Shown piece by piece: positions 16,333 through 25,291 of a stretch of 64,000 nucleotides of DNA. Location: assembly GCF_009720385.1 (NCBI RefSeq), contig NZ_ML769302.1, positions 1-64,000 on the forward strand. Direction: 5' to 3'. Below the pieces are notes generated by a model. It saw only the letters and a list, made by a program, of their open reading frames with translations, did no database searches and had not been told where the DNA came from. How positions within the stretch are numbered: position 1 is the stretch's first letter; the number at the start of each line of letters is the position of its first letter. The DNA comes from Catellatospora vulcania (lineage in GTDB: Bacteria > Actinomycetota > Actinomycetes > Mycobacteriales > Micromonosporaceae). A program made the position numbers and the translations under genes.

Positions 16333-17664
16333 CTATCGGCCACGCTCGCGGACGGTCATGTGCAGCCCGCCCTTGGGCCGGATGGTGGCCTGACCGGACA
16401 GCTGCGCCGGGGCGCCGGAGGTCGGCTCCAGCGTCACCCGGGGCACCAGGGTGGCCAGCACCAGCGCGATCTCGGCCTCGGCGAAGCGGTTGCCGACACA
16501 GATGCGCGGGCCGTCGCCGAACGGCAGGTAGGCCTCGCGCGTGATGTCCGCGCCGGGCGCGAACCGCTCGGGGCGGAACTCCTCCGGCTCGGGCCAGTAC
16601 GCCGGATCGGTGTGGATCACGTACGGGCTGAAGAACAGGATCTGCCCCGCCTTGACGGTGTGCCCGCCGAGTGACGTGTCGGCGACCGGCGTGCGGTCGA
16701 ACAGCCAGCCCGGGGGCCAGCGGCGCAGCGTCTCCTTCACCACCTGCCCGAGGTAGGGCAGGTTCGGCAGGTCGGCCATGGTGGCGGGGCGCTCGCCGAG
16801 CACCTCGACGACCTCGGCGCGCAGCCTGTCGGCGATCTCCGGATGCCGGCCGAGTTCATAGAACGCCCAGGTCAGCGCGGTCGCGCTGGTCTCGTGACCG
16901 GCGAAAAACATGGTCAGCAGCTCGTCGCGGATCTCGGTGTCGGTCAGCGCGGGGCCGCCCTCCGGGTCCCGGGCGTTGATCAGCATGGAGAGCAGGTCGC
17001 CGCCGTCGCCGCCGCGTTCCCGGCGACGCCGGATCAGCTCGTACGACAGCCGGTCCATCCGGGCCACGCTGGCCTTGCGCCAGCGGTGGGTCTTCGTCGG
17101 CAGCCAGCCGGGCAGCAGCCCGAACGACAGCAGGTACGCGTTGAGCGAGTTGACGAAGTCGTGCACCGCCGCGAACACCTCGTCGCCGTCGTCGTCCACG
17201 GTGAACAGCGAGGTGCCGACGATGCGCAGGGTCAGCTGCGTCATCTCCTCGACGACCTCGACCCGCTGCCCGTCGGCCCAGGAGCCGGCCAGCCGCCGCG
17301 ACTCGTCCACCATGATCTCGCCGTACCGCGCGATGCGCTGGGTGTGCAGGCTCGGCAGCACCAGCCGGCGCTGGCGGCGGTGCTCGACGCCCTCGCGGGT
17401 GAGCAGGCCGTCGCCGATGTGGCCCTGCAGCAGCCGGGTGGTGCGCCACGACTTGGCGAACTCCTGCGGCCGCTTCACCAGCATCTCGTGCACCAGCAGC
17501 GGGTCGGCGACGAGCAGCATCGACAGGGTGCCCATCCGGACACGGCTCAGCGGGCCCATGGTGCGTGCCGTGTGCTGCAGGAAGCCGGGCATGTCCCGGT
17601 TCATCTCGCGCAGGTTGCCCAGCAGCGGCATGCCCGGCGGCGAGGGGATGGTCTCCGTCGTCAC
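16333..17664 (-). CDS. Cytochrome P450 monooxygenase
   Basis: Haem-thiolate monooxygenase of about 443 residues. The I-helix oxygen-activation motif AGHETSA, the K-helix ExxR (KETLRR) and the haem loop FGDGPRICVGNRFA with the axial Cys are all intact, and the N-terminus starts with a Pro-rich PSPPGMPLLGN hinge. There is no membrane anchor, so it is a soluble bacterial enzyme needing separate redox partners; none are nearby. The GTG at 17664 is preferred because TAACCT ends 7 nt before it; a GTG ten codons upstream has no such support. The overall style (KxTLRxxPPxW, CVGNRFA) is closest to fatty-acid or terpene-oxidising P450s; the substrate is unknown. Confidence 0.92.
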   Translation of the reverse strand: MTTETIPSPPGMPLLGNLREMNRDMPGFLQHTARTMGPLSRVRMGTLSMLLVADPLLVHEMLVKRPQEFAKSWRTTRLLQGHIGDGLLTREGVEHRRQRRLVLPSLHTQRIARYGEIMVDESRRLAGSWADGQRVEVVEEMTQLTLRIVGTSLFTVDDDGDEVFAAVHDFVNSLNAYLLSFGLLPGWLPTKTHRWRKASVARMDRLSYELIRRRRERGGDGGDLLSMLINARDPEGGPALTDTEIRDELLTMFFAGHETSATALTWAFYELGRHPEIADRLRAEVVEVLGERPATMADLPNLPYLGQVVKETLRRWPPGWLFDRTPVADTSLGGHTVKAGQILFFSPYVIHTDPAYWPEPEEFRPERFAPGADITREAYLPFGDGPRICVGNRFAEAEIALVLATLVPRVTLEPTSGAPAQLSGQATIRPKGGLHMTVRERGR

Positions 17665-17809
17665 ATCGACGAGGTTAGACGTGCCCGGCGACACTCACCA
17701 GAGGCCGCCGACCCGGCCGGGCGACCTGCGCCGACGGGTGGCGGAGCGGTCCCGCTCATGAGGTGGTCCCGGCGCCCGGTCGGCTCGTTCTCCGCCCACC
17801 TTCGGCCCG

Positions 17810-17838
17810 TTGACGGATGATCTTCAACTGCCTAGGTT
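17810..17838 (+). promoter_or_regulatory. Sigma-70-type promoter of the DUF805 gene
   Basis: TTGACG (17810-17815), a 17-bp spacer and TAGGTT (17833-17838). Transcription would start near 17845, leaving a short leader with GGGAGG before the GTG at 17873. Confidence 0.6.
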
Positions 17839-17872
17839 CAGCGAACTTGACCTTCACGGGAGGAAACCGCAA

Positions 17873-18226
17873 GTGGGCTCATACCTTGATGTGCTGAAGA
17901 AATACGCGACTTTCGGCGGGCGCGCCCGTCGCAAGGAGTTCTGGATGTTCACGCTCATCCAGTTCGTCATCGTCACCGCGCTCTTCGCCCTGTACCTGAC
18001 CACCGAGGTCGATGCGTTCTACTACCTGTACCTCGCCTACTTCTTCGGCACCATCATCCCGACGCTCGCGGTGAGCTGGCGGCGGCTGCACGACACCGGC
18101 CGCTCGGGCGGCTGGTACTTCATCGGCGCTGTGCCGCTCATCGGCGGGTTCTGGCTGCTCGCCCTGCTGGCCGGCGCGGGCGAGCCGAAGGCGAACCTCT
18201 ACGGCCCGGACCCCAAGGCCGCCTGA
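17873..18226 (+). CDS. DUF805 membrane protein
   Basis: A 117-residue inner-membrane protein with three to four hydrophobic segments. The DUF805 features are visible: an N-terminal YLDVLKKYATFGGRARRKEFWMF segment, then PTLAVSWRRLHDTGRSGGW between helices, and a C-terminal NLYGPDP. No function is assigned to this very widespread family. The GTG at 17873 is chosen because GGGAGG lies 9 nt upstream; the frame is open for 21 more codons but without a site. Confidence 0.9.
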   Translation: MGSYLDVLKKYATFGGRARRKEFWMFTLIQFVIVTALFALYLTTEVDAFYYLYLAYFFGTIIPTLAVSWRRLHDTGRSGGWYFIGAVPLIGGFWLLALLAGAGEPKANLYGPDPKAA

Positions 18227-18230
18227 CCGC

Positions 18231-18281
18231 ACAGCAGAACGCCCTGCCCCCGGACCACCGGGGAGCAGGGCGTTCTGCTGT
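18231..18281. terminator. Bidirectional terminator, DUF805 / tatD
   Basis: A 17-bp perfect outer stem (18231-18247 with 18265-18281; ACAGCAGAACGCCCTGC) continues into a CCCCGG/CCGGGG inner stem after a one-base bulge, with loop ACCA. It lies between two convergent genes. Confidence 0.88.
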
Positions 18282-18293
18282 GTCGGGCGAGGC

Positions 18294-19148
18294 TCACCAG
18301 GGGCCGAAGACGCGGTCGCCGTTGTCCGAGATCGCGTGGCACATCTCGGCCAGCGGCATGCCCTTGGCCTCGGCGAGCGCCCGCACGGTCAGCGGGATCA
18401 GGTAGGAGGCGTTGGGCCGTCCCCGGTGCGGCATCGGCGTCAGGTACGGCGCGTCGGTCTCGACCAGGATCTGCTCCGGTGGGGTCAGCGCGACCGCTGC
18501 CCGCAGCTGCGGGGCGTTCTTGAAGGTCACCGTCCCGGCGAAGGACAGCACGAAGCCGCGCCGTACGCATTCGGCGGCGAACGCCTCGTCCCCGGAGAAG
18601 CAGTGCATCACCACGGTCGGCGGGGCGCCCTCGTCGTCGAGCACCCGCAGGATGTCGGCGTGGGCGTCGCGGTCGTGGATGACCAGCGGCTTGCCGACCC
18701 GCTTGGCCAGCGCGACGTGCGCCCGGAAGCTGCGCTCCTGCGGCGCCAGCCCTTCCTCCCCGGTACGGAAGAAGTCCAGGCCCGTCTCGCCGATGCCGCG
18801 CACCCGCGGGTCCTCGGCCAGCACCGCGATCTCGGCCAGCGCGGCATCCAGATCGGACAGTCGCGGGGCCTCGTTGGGGTGCAGCGCCACGGTCGCGACG
18901 ACGGCCGCGTGCTCGGCGGCGCAGGCCACGCCCCAGCGCGAGGAGGCCACGTCGACGCCCACCTGCACCAGCCGGTCCACGCCGACCTTGGCGGCGGCGT
19001 CGAGCTGGACGGCCGGGTCGCCGCCGTCCTGGGCGACGATGTCGAGGTGGGTGTGGCTGTCCAGCACGGGGTGCGGCAGCGGCTCCGGGGCGGGCGGGAA
19101 GGACTCCCAGCGGCGTTCGGCGGCCCGCGCGGCGCGATCGTTGGTCAC
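18294..19148 (-). CDS. tatD: TatD-family metal-dependent hydrolase / DNase
   Basis: TIM-barrel metallohydrolase of the amidohydrolase superfamily; TatD members act as 3'-5' exonucleases or deoxyribonucleases. The 284 residues contain the metal ligands DSHTHLD near 30, GETGLDF near 118, IHDRDA near 158, HCFSG near 183 and ETDAPYL near 230. The N-terminus carries about 25 extra residues rich in Arg and Pro. It uses GTG. In many Actinobacteria this gene lies between metG and ksgA, and both are close by here. Confidence 0.92.
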   Translation of the reverse strand: MTNDRAARAAERRWESFPPAPEPLPHPVLDSHTHLDIVAQDGGDPAVQLDAAAKVGVDRLVQVGVDVASSRWGVACAAEHAAVVATVALHPNEAPRLSDLDAALAEIAVLAEDPRVRGIGETGLDFFRTGEEGLAPQERSFRAHVALAKRVGKPLVIHDRDAHADILRVLDDEGAPPTVVMHCFSGDEAFAAECVRRGFVLSFAGTVTFKNAPQLRAAVALTPPEQILVETDAPYLTPMPHRGRPNASYLIPLTVRALAEAKGMPLAEMCHAISDNGDRVFGPW

Positions 19149-19290
19149 CCGCCCATGATCCCACCCCGGCCGACCGACACAGCGGTCGGTGAGCGCACGG
19201 TCCCGCTGCGAGGTCGATCACCCCGCGCGCGGCCTTCTGTTCAGTCCTCGTTCATCTGCGGGGCACGCGCGGGCATTAGCGTCAAAACCC

Positions 19291-20523
19291 GTGACGACCG
19301 TCAATGACACCGACCGTGGCACGGTACTCGTGGACGGCCGCGCCTACGCCGCGGACGCGGTCGCCGGTGGCGCCGCGTACGAGCTGTTCAGTGAGACGCC
19401 CGCGCCGGGCTTCCTGCGCCTGGACCACCCTGCCCAGTGGGCGTACCACCGGTTCGTGCCGGCCGCCGAGGTCACCGCGGGCGCGCAGGAGCCGGCCGCG
19501 ACGCACCCGGAGTCGCCGCTGTGCGCGCCGCTGTCACGTGCCGTGAGCTGGGAGCACGTACACCGGCTGAGCCAGCGCCCACCACGTGACCGGCAGGCCG
19601 CCGAGCTGGTCGGCACCGTGCGGGCGACCGCCACCGTGCGCCGGGGCACCCGGATGGTCATGCCACTGAACCCGACCGGTGTCACCGCCCTGCTGCGTGG
19701 CCGCCTGCCGCACGGCTTCTGCTACCGCGAATGGGACCTCGCCCACCTGCGTACCCCCGCAGAACTGGCCGTGCTCGGCGCGGGCGGCACCGGCGCCCAG
19801 GACCCGGCCGACGAGATCGCCTACCTGCTGCGCTGGCGGGCCGTCGACCCGCGCGACTACCAGCCGTCGAGCGGCGACACCGTGGCCGGGCTGGTGGCCA
19901 TGCCGCCGCACGACCGGGTCGGGGCGGCGGTGCTGGGCACCGGGTTCGCGCCCAGCAGCAGCGAGCTGATCCCGGAGTGGATCACCGCGGACTTCGCCGA
20001 CCTGCCGCTGCCCGCGCACGCGGCGCTGGTCGCGTACGTGCCGGACGGCACCGAGATCGTGCTCTACACCTTCCAGCCCGAGCAGCGGGGCTGGCTGCGC
20101 CTGGTCGGCCCGCAGTGGCGGCGGCTGCTGCACCCGCTCCGCGAGATCAGCGCGGACCAGGAGTACCTGCCGATCCCGCGCACCGAGCCGGTGCACAGCC
20201 GGCTGATCGGCACGTTCCGGGGCGAGGAGTACGAGGCCGTCGCCGACCCGCCGGAGGAGTTCCGGGTGCTGGCGATGAGCCGGGCCGCCCGCTACCCGGT
20301 CGAGTCGCTGCTGCGGCGCACCCGCTACGCGCACTGGCGCGGCGCGCCCTGCACCGTGCTCGCGGCCGACAGCAACTGGGTCCGGCTGCGCCTGTGCCGC
20401 CCCGACCCGACGAACGTCGCCGCGCTGGGAGCGCAGTGCTACGAACGGGGCGTGTACGAGGCCTGGGCGCCGGCGACCGAGGTCACCGACGCCCAGGACG
20501 TCAACATCCCTTACCCGCTCTAG
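19291..20523 (+). CDS. Conserved hypothetical protein, 410 aa
   Basis: A soluble-looking protein without signal peptide or membrane segments; I do not recognise its family. It is rich in Trp, Tyr and Arg, and two regions (about 55-150 and 270-395) look like related beta-rich modules, each with a YxxFxP or [19 protein letters not shown]-like stretch, so an internal duplication is possible. The GTG at 19291 has no ribosome-binding site, but TAGCGT ends 8 nt before it, so a leaderless start is plausible. Its stop codon shares bases with the metG stop on the other strand (CTAG). Confidence 0.75.
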   Translation: MTTVNDTDRGTVLVDGRAYAADAVAGGAAYELFSETPAPGFLRLDHPAQWAYHRFVPAAEVTAGAQEPAATHPESPLCAPLSRAVSWEHVHRLSQRPPRDRQAAELVGTVRATATVRRGTRMVMPLNPTGVTALLRGRLPHGFCYREWDLAHLRTPAELAVLGAGGTGAQDPADEIAYLLRWRAVDPRDYQPSSGDTVAGLVAMPPHDRVGAAVLGTGFAPSSSELIPEWITADFADLPLPAHAALVAYVPDGTEIVLYTFQPEQRGWLRLVGPQWRRLLHPLREISADQEYLPIPRTEPVHSRLIGTFRGEEYEAVADPPEEFRVLAMSRAARYPVESLLRRTRYAHWRGAPCTVLAADSNWVRLRLCRPDPTNVAALGAQCYERGVYEAWAPATEVTDAQDVNIPYPL

Positions 20524-22295
20524 CTCTCCAGGCGGGCGAGTTCTTCCTCCACGATGGACGGGTCCAGCTTCCTGAACACCGGCGTCGGCGCGCTCAGCTG
20601 CGTGCCGGGGCGCAGCTCGCGCGGCTCCCACTTGGCGCCGACGGTGTAGTCGCCGGTGAGGATCGGGTAGCCGGGGCCGCCGTCGAGATCGGACACCTCG
20701 ACGATCTGCGGCATCGGCGCGTGCACGCCCTCGCCGCCGAGCAGCTCGTGGATCTTCTGCGCGGCGTGCGGCAGGAACGGCGTCAGCAGCGTGTTGCAGT
20801 CGGTGATCGCCTGCAGGGCGGTGTGCAGGATGGTGGCCAGCCGGGGCCGGTCCTCCTCCGCCTTGATCTTCCAGGGCGACTGGTCGGACAGGTACTTGTT
20901 GGCCTCGCCGACGATCCGCATCGCCTCGTTGATCGCGGCCTTCTGCTTGTGGTTGCCGAGCAGGCCGCCGACCGTGGCGAAGCCGCCGCGCACCGTCTCC
21001 AGCAGCGCGGTGTCCTCCGCGGTCAGGTTGCTGGCCATGGGCACCGCGCCGAAGTTCTTCACCGCCATCGAGACGGTCCGGTTGACCAGGTTGCCCCAGC
21101 CCGCGACCAGCTCGTCGTTGTTGCGGCGCAGGAACTCCGCCCAGGTGAAGTCGGTGTCGGTGGTCTCCGGGCCGGCCACCGCGATGTAGTAGCGCAGCGC
21201 GTCGGCGTCGTAGCGCTCCAGGAAGTCGCGCACGTAGATGACGACCCGGCGCGAGGAGGAGAACTTGCGGCCCTCCATGGTCAGGTACTCGCTGGACACC
21301 ACCTCGGTGGGCAGGCCCAGCTCGCCGAGCTGGCCCGGCTTGCCGCCCTTGTCGCCCTTACCGTCGTAGCCGAGCAGGATCGCCGGCCAGATCAGGGAGT
21401 GGAAGACGATGTTGTCCTTGCCCATGAAGTAGTACGACAGGCCGTCCTCGGACTGCCACCACTTGCGCCACGCCTCCGGGTCGCCGGAGCGGCGGGCCCA
21501 CTCGATCGAGGCCGACAGGTAGCCGATGACCGCGTCGAACCAGACGTAGAAGCGCTTGGTGTCCCAGCCCTCCTTCGGGATGGGCACCCCCCAGTCCAGG
21601 TCGCGGGTGATCGCGCGGGGCCGCAGGTCGGCGACCAGGTTCTTGGAGAAGCGCAGCACGTTGGGCCGCCAGCCCTCACGGGTGTCGAGCCACGAGCCCA
21701 GCGCGTCGGCGAACGCCGACAGGTCCAGGAAGTAGTGCTCCGAGTCGATGAACTCCGGCGTCTCACCGTTGATCTTCGACTTGGGGTCGATCAGGTCGAT
21801 CGGGTCCAGCTGGTTGCCGCAGTTGTCGCACTGGTCGCCGCGGGCACTGGTGTAGCCGCAGATCGGGCAGGTGCCCTCGATGTACCGGTCGGGCAGGCCG
21901 CGGCCGGTCGACGGGGAGATCGCGGCCTGGGTGGTCTTCGCGATCACGTACCCGTTGTCGAACAGGGCGGTGAACAGCTCCTGCACCACGGCGTAGTGGT
22001 TGCGGGTGGTGGTCCGGGTGAACAGGTCGTAGGCCAGGCCCAGCCCGTGCAGATCCTCGACGATCATGCGGTTGTACTTGTCGACCGCCTCCCGGGGCGT
22101 GATGCCCTCGGCGTCGGCCTGCACCTGGATGGGCGTGCCGTGCTCGTCGGTGCCCGACACCATGAGCACGTCGTGGCCTGCCATGCGCATGTACCGGCTG
22201 AAGACGTCGGAGGGCACTCCGAAACCGGAGACATGACCGATGTGGCGGGGGCCGTTCGCATAAGGCCAGGCGACCGCGGCGAGAACGTGACTCAT
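20520..22295 (-). CDS. metG: Methionyl-tRNA synthetase
   Basis: Class I aminoacyl-tRNA synthetase that charges tRNA-Met for initiation and elongation. The 591 residues show the HIGH motif as HIGH within [10 protein letters not shown] near 17, a zinc knuckle with two CxxC pairs (CPICG and CDNCG near 145-160), the KMSKS equivalent KFSSSR near 345 and an anticodon-binding helical domain at the C-terminus. It lacks the dimerising C-terminal EMAP-like domain. TACGCT lies 8 nt before the ATG. The two zinc pairs put it in the four-cysteine class. Confidence 0.96.
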   Translation of the reverse strand: MSHVLAAVAWPYANGPRHIGHVSGFGVPSDVFSRYMRMAGHDVLMVSGTDEHGTPIQVQADAEGITPREAVDKYNRMIVEDLHGLGLAYDLFTRTTTRNHYAVVQELFTALFDNGYVIAKTTQAAISPSTGRGLPDRYIEGTCPICGYTSARGDQCDNCGNQLDPIDLIDPKSKINGETPEFIDSEHYFLDLSAFADALGSWLDTREGWRPNVLRFSKNLVADLRPRAITRDLDWGVPIPKEGWDTKRFYVWFDAVIGYLSASIEWARRSGDPEAWRKWWQSEDGLSYYFMGKDNIVFHSLIWPAILLGYDGKGDKGGKPGQLGELGLPTEVVSSEYLTMEGRKFSSSRRVVIYVRDFLERYDADALRYYIAVAGPETTDTDFTWAEFLRRNNDELVAGWGNLVNRTVSMAVKNFGAVPMASNLTAEDTALLETVRGGFATVGGLLGNHKQKAAINEAMRIVGEANKYLSDQSPWKIKAEEDRPRLATILHTALQAITDCNTLLTPFLPHAAQKIHELLGGEGVHAPMPQIVEVSDLDGGPGYPILTGDYTVGAKWEPRELRPGTQLSAPTPVFRKLDPSIVEEELARLES

Positions 22296-22407
22296 AACGA
22301 CCCAGCGTAGTGAAGGCGCTCAGTGGCCTATGCACCGGTTGTCACCTCGTACGACACGCCCGGCAAATCCCCTTGTCGAGTGTCCGACTGGAGTGAAATG
22401 ACCAGGT

Positions 22408-24174
22408 ATGAGGGATAACGTGGACAGCCTCGCGCACGATGAGCCCACCCAGCGGGTCGAGCCCGGCGCGGCCCCCGCCCGCGACGAAGCCCACCCCTCC
22501 CGGCCCGGCCGGTCCGGCACGCTCGTCGCGCCGCCCCCGCCCGGCCTGGTGGCGCTACCTTCCGACACCGACGCCCCATGGCGCCGCCCCGACGACCCGC
22601 CCCCGTCGCGCCGTCACGCCACGCCAGATCCCACGCCACCACGGCCGGTCGTGGCCGAGCAGGCCGCCACCCACGACCCTGGTTCACCGCAGCCAGTCGT
22701 GGACGAGCAGGCCGACTGGCACGACCGTGCGCTGCAGCAGCAGGCCATGCACGACCCTGCGCCGCAGCAGCCGGTCGGGCACGAGCAGGCGGTCCCGCAC
22801 GAGCCGGCACCACAGCAGTCGGTCGCGCAGCAGCAGACCGGCCCGCACGACCCCGCGCCGCGGCAACCGGTCACGCACGAACAGGCCGGCCTGCCGGAGT
22901 CCACGCCAACACAGCCCGTGGCAGATGATGCGGCGTCGCCGACGACCGCTCCGGATGACCCCGCGTCGCCACCCACCGTGGCGCGGGACCGGGTGGCAGC
23001 GCCACCTCCCGAGCCGGTCACCGAGGGTCCTGCCGTGCAGGCGGATGGCGTGGCATCGCCTCCGGTCGACGACAGCGCCTCCGCAGATCGTGACGACGAC
23101 CTGGCCGACGACCCCGAACCCGCGTTCGCACCCGAGCGTCAGCACCCCGCCTGGCTCGGCGAGCCGACCGGCCACTTCGACCTAGACCTGCCCGAACCCG
23201 GCCGCACGAATCCGTCCTGGCTCGGCGAGCCCAACCGTCGCGCCGACCCCGACGAACCGTTCGACCAGTACGCGCTGCCCGACGACGCGCCCTCGGCCGC
23301 GTTCAGCCGGACAGCCGGCAGGACGACGCCGGACACGACGGGGTCCGGCCCGGTGCGCGCGGCGCGCAACGCCGTGACGGTGGACCTCGCGGACCAGGAC
23401 AGCGGGCACGGCCTGCCGGACACCGACGCCAGGTCCGCACCCGGCCGGCGCATGACCGAAATCGCCACGCCGGGCGCCCCCGCTCTCGCACCGCCCGCGG
23501 GGCACCGGCCGGTGGCGGGAGCGCCGCCGGCGCAGGCTCTCGGGAACTCGGCGCACACCGAGGCGTTCACCATGCCGGTGCAGGAGGTCCCGCGGGAGAG
23601 CTGGATCGACCCCCGGCTGCACGGCGCCCGTCGCGCCCGGCCCGAGGCCGTGGCACCGCCCAAGCGGCCGAGGCCGCCCCGCGCGCCACGACGCGCGGGT
23701 GTCGCGATGCCGTTCCTGATCTTCTTCGCGCTGGTGTCCGCCTTCTTCAGCTGGGTCAGCGCGGAACCGCTGTGGCTCGCGCTCGGCCACGGCGAGACCG
23801 GCACGCTGACCGTCACCAGCTGCGCGGGCAGCGGGCTCCTGGAGCGCTGCGTCGGCGAGTTCGCCACGCCGGCACGCGACTTCACGGTCGACGCGGTCAA
23901 CGTGCTCGGCCCGCCCGGACAGGCCGAGGGACTGAGCGCCCCGGCGCGCATGGTCGGGGCCAACAGCCACCGGGCGTACGTCACCAACGGCACCGGCGGC
24001 CTGCACCTGCGCTGGATCGTCGGGCTGTCGATCGTGCTGCTCTGCTCGATCGCCATCGTCTTCGCCACCGGCGCCCTGCGCCTGCCCGAGCGCCGCGAAC
24101 GCCTCGCCGCCGTCGGCCTCGCCTTCGCCGGCCCCCTCCTGGTCACCATCGGCTTCCTCGCCGCCACCTTCTGA
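22408..24174 (+). CDS. Pro/Gln/Glu-repeat membrane protein, function unknown
   Basis: A 588-residue protein. Residues 1-420 are low-complexity and presumably cytoplasmic. Between about 70 and 190 there are roughly five degenerate repeats of 16-18 residues with the pattern DPAPQQPVxHEQAxxH, and the motif PxWLGEP appears twice near 250-275. The C-terminal third has three hydrophobic segments (about 432-450, 532-556, 565-588); a domain of about 80 residues between the first two contains a Cys pair (CAGSGLLERC) and would lie outside the membrane. The ATG at 22408 or the GTG at 22420 (GAGGG 5 nt upstream) could be the start. Confidence 0.75.
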   Translation: MRDNVDSLAHDEPTQRVEPGAAPARDEAHPSRPGRSGTLVAPPPPGLVALPSDTDAPWRRPDDPPPSRRHATPDPTPPRPVVAEQAATHDPGSPQPVVDEQADWHDRALQQQAMHDPAPQQPVGHEQAVPHEPAPQQSVAQQQTGPHDPAPRQPVTHEQAGLPESTPTQPVADDAASPTTAPDDPASPPTVARDRVAAPPPEPVTEGPAVQADGVASPPVDDSASADRDDDLADDPEPAFAPERQHPAWLGEPTGHFDLDLPEPGRTNPSWLGEPNRRADPDEPFDQYALPDDAPSAAFSRTAGRTTPDTTGSGPVRAARNAVTVDLADQDSGHGLPDTDARSAPGRRMTEIATPGAPALAPPAGHRPVAGAPPAQALGNSAHTEAFTMPVQEVPRESWIDPRLHGARRARPEAVAPPKRPRPPRAPRRAGVAMPFLIFFALVSAFFSWVSAEPLWLALGHGETGTLTVTSCAGSGLLERCVGEFATPARDFTVDAVNVLGPPGQAEGLSAPARMVGANSHRAYVTNGTGGLHLRWIVGLSIVLLCSIAIVFATGALRLPERRERLAAVGLAFAGPLLVTIGFLAATF

Positions 24175-24202
24175 CCGACTGCACGGCCCCACCGCGCTTT
24201 CA

Positions 24203-24267
24203 ATAGACACTGGCCTATCTGGATGAGTTTTCGACGATCGAACTCATCCAGATAGGCCAGTGTCTAT
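24203..24267. repeat. Palindromic repeat family A, copy 3
   Basis: Arms 24203-24229 and 24241-24267 are exact 27-nt complements with an 11-nt loop ending GACGATCG. The core reads TAGACACTGGCCTAT: the two bases that differ from copy 2 are changed on both arms, so pairing is preserved. It lies between two convergent genes, 29 bp after the upstream stop. Confidence 0.88.
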
Positions 24268-24375
24268 GCGGAGGCCGAGGGCGGCGGCCCGGTGGGCCCG
24301 GTGGGCCCGGTGGGGCGCAACGCGGTCACGTGCTTTGGGGGCGCGGGTGGTGGGTTGCGGTGGTTCGGCGTGGTG

Positions 24376-25206
24376 TCAGCGGCGGGTGGAGAGGTCGTAG
24401 ACGTCGCGTTTGGGGAGGTGGTGGGCGGCGGCCACGGCGGCCGCGGCGTCACGCCGGGACGAGCCGGCGGCCACGTGCGCGGCGACCTCGGCGATGAGCT
24501 GCTCGTCGGTGGGCCGGGTCGTGTCGGGCGTCGCGCCGGCCACGACGAGGGTGAGCTCGCCACGGAGCTCCTCCAGCCCGGCCAGCTCGGCCAGGGGCGC
24601 GCGGCGTACCTCCTCGTAGGTCTTGGTCAGCTCGCGGCACAACGCGGCGGCACGGTCGCCGCCGAAGGCCGCCACCAGGTCGGCGAGGGTGTCCTTGACG
24701 CGGTGGGTGGACTCGAAGAAGACCAGGGTGCGTTCCTCGGCCGCGAGCGCGGCGAGCCGCGCCCGCCGCTCGCCGCCCTTGCGCGGCAGGAAGCCCTCGA
24801 AGCAGAACCGGTCGCACGGCAGCCCGGACAGCGCCAGGGCCGTGGTGACCGCGCTGGGGCCGGGGGCGCAGGTGACCGGGAGCCCGGCCGTGAGCGCGGC
24901 GGCGACGAGCCGGTAGCCGGGGTCGCTGACGCTGGGCATGCCGCCGTCGGTCACCAGCGCCACCGACTGCCCGTCCCGCATCGCCTCGACCAGCTCGGGG
25001 GTACGCCGTTCCTCGTTGCCCTCGAAGTACGAGACGATCTTCCCGGGTATGACGATGTCGAGATCCCGGGCCAGCCGCAGCAGCCGCCGGGTGTCCTCGG
25101 CGGCGACCAGGTCGACGTCGGTGAGCACCTGACGCAGCCGCGCCGAGGCGTCCGCGGGGTTGCCCAGCGGCGCGCCGCACAGCACCAGCCCGGTGACTTC
25201 CGCCAT
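24376..25206 (-). CDS. rsmI: 16S rRNA 2'-O-ribose C1402 methyltransferase
   Basis: SAM-dependent methyltransferase of the tetrapyrrole-methylase fold that modifies C1402 in the decoding centre of 16S rRNA. The 276 residues show GAPLGNPADAS (SAM site), AAEDTRRLLRL, FEGNEERR, LVTDGGMPSVSDPGY and PGPSAVTTALALSGLP, all family hallmarks. The ATG at 25206 has AGGGAC 2-3 nt upstream; an in-frame upstream ATG adds 12 residues that are not part of the family. It is divergent from pmt, as is usual in Actinobacteria. Confidence 0.96.
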   Translation of the reverse strand: MAEVTGLVLCGAPLGNPADASARLRQVLTDVDLVAAEDTRRLLRLARDLDIVIPGKIVSYFEGNEERRTPELVEAMRDGQSVALVTDGGMPSVSDPGYRLVAAALTAGLPVTCAPGPSAVTTALALSGLPCDRFCFEGFLPRKGGERRARLAALAAEERTLVFFESTHRVKDTLADLVAAFGGDRAAALCRELTKTYEEVRRAPLAELAGLEELRGELTLVVAGATPDTTRPTDEQLIAEVAAHVAAGSSRRDAAAAVAAAHHLPKRDVYDLSTRR

Positions 25207-25291
25207 CTGTCCCTGCCTTCGATGTGTTCTTTTGCCGATCACCGTGAACTGAGGCGACGGTTTCCGAGTTTTTCAGCCTACGATCCTTGGC

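Noticed and set aside
16333-17664. The P450 as part of a secondary-metabolite cluster
   Set aside because: It is surrounded by housekeeping genes (ksgA, ispE, tatD); no synthase, transporter or redox partner lies nearby.
19731-22310. An 859-codon open frame on the plus strand covering the end of the unknown gene and all of metG
   Set aside because: It is the frame shadow of those two real genes; it has no start signal and no domain.
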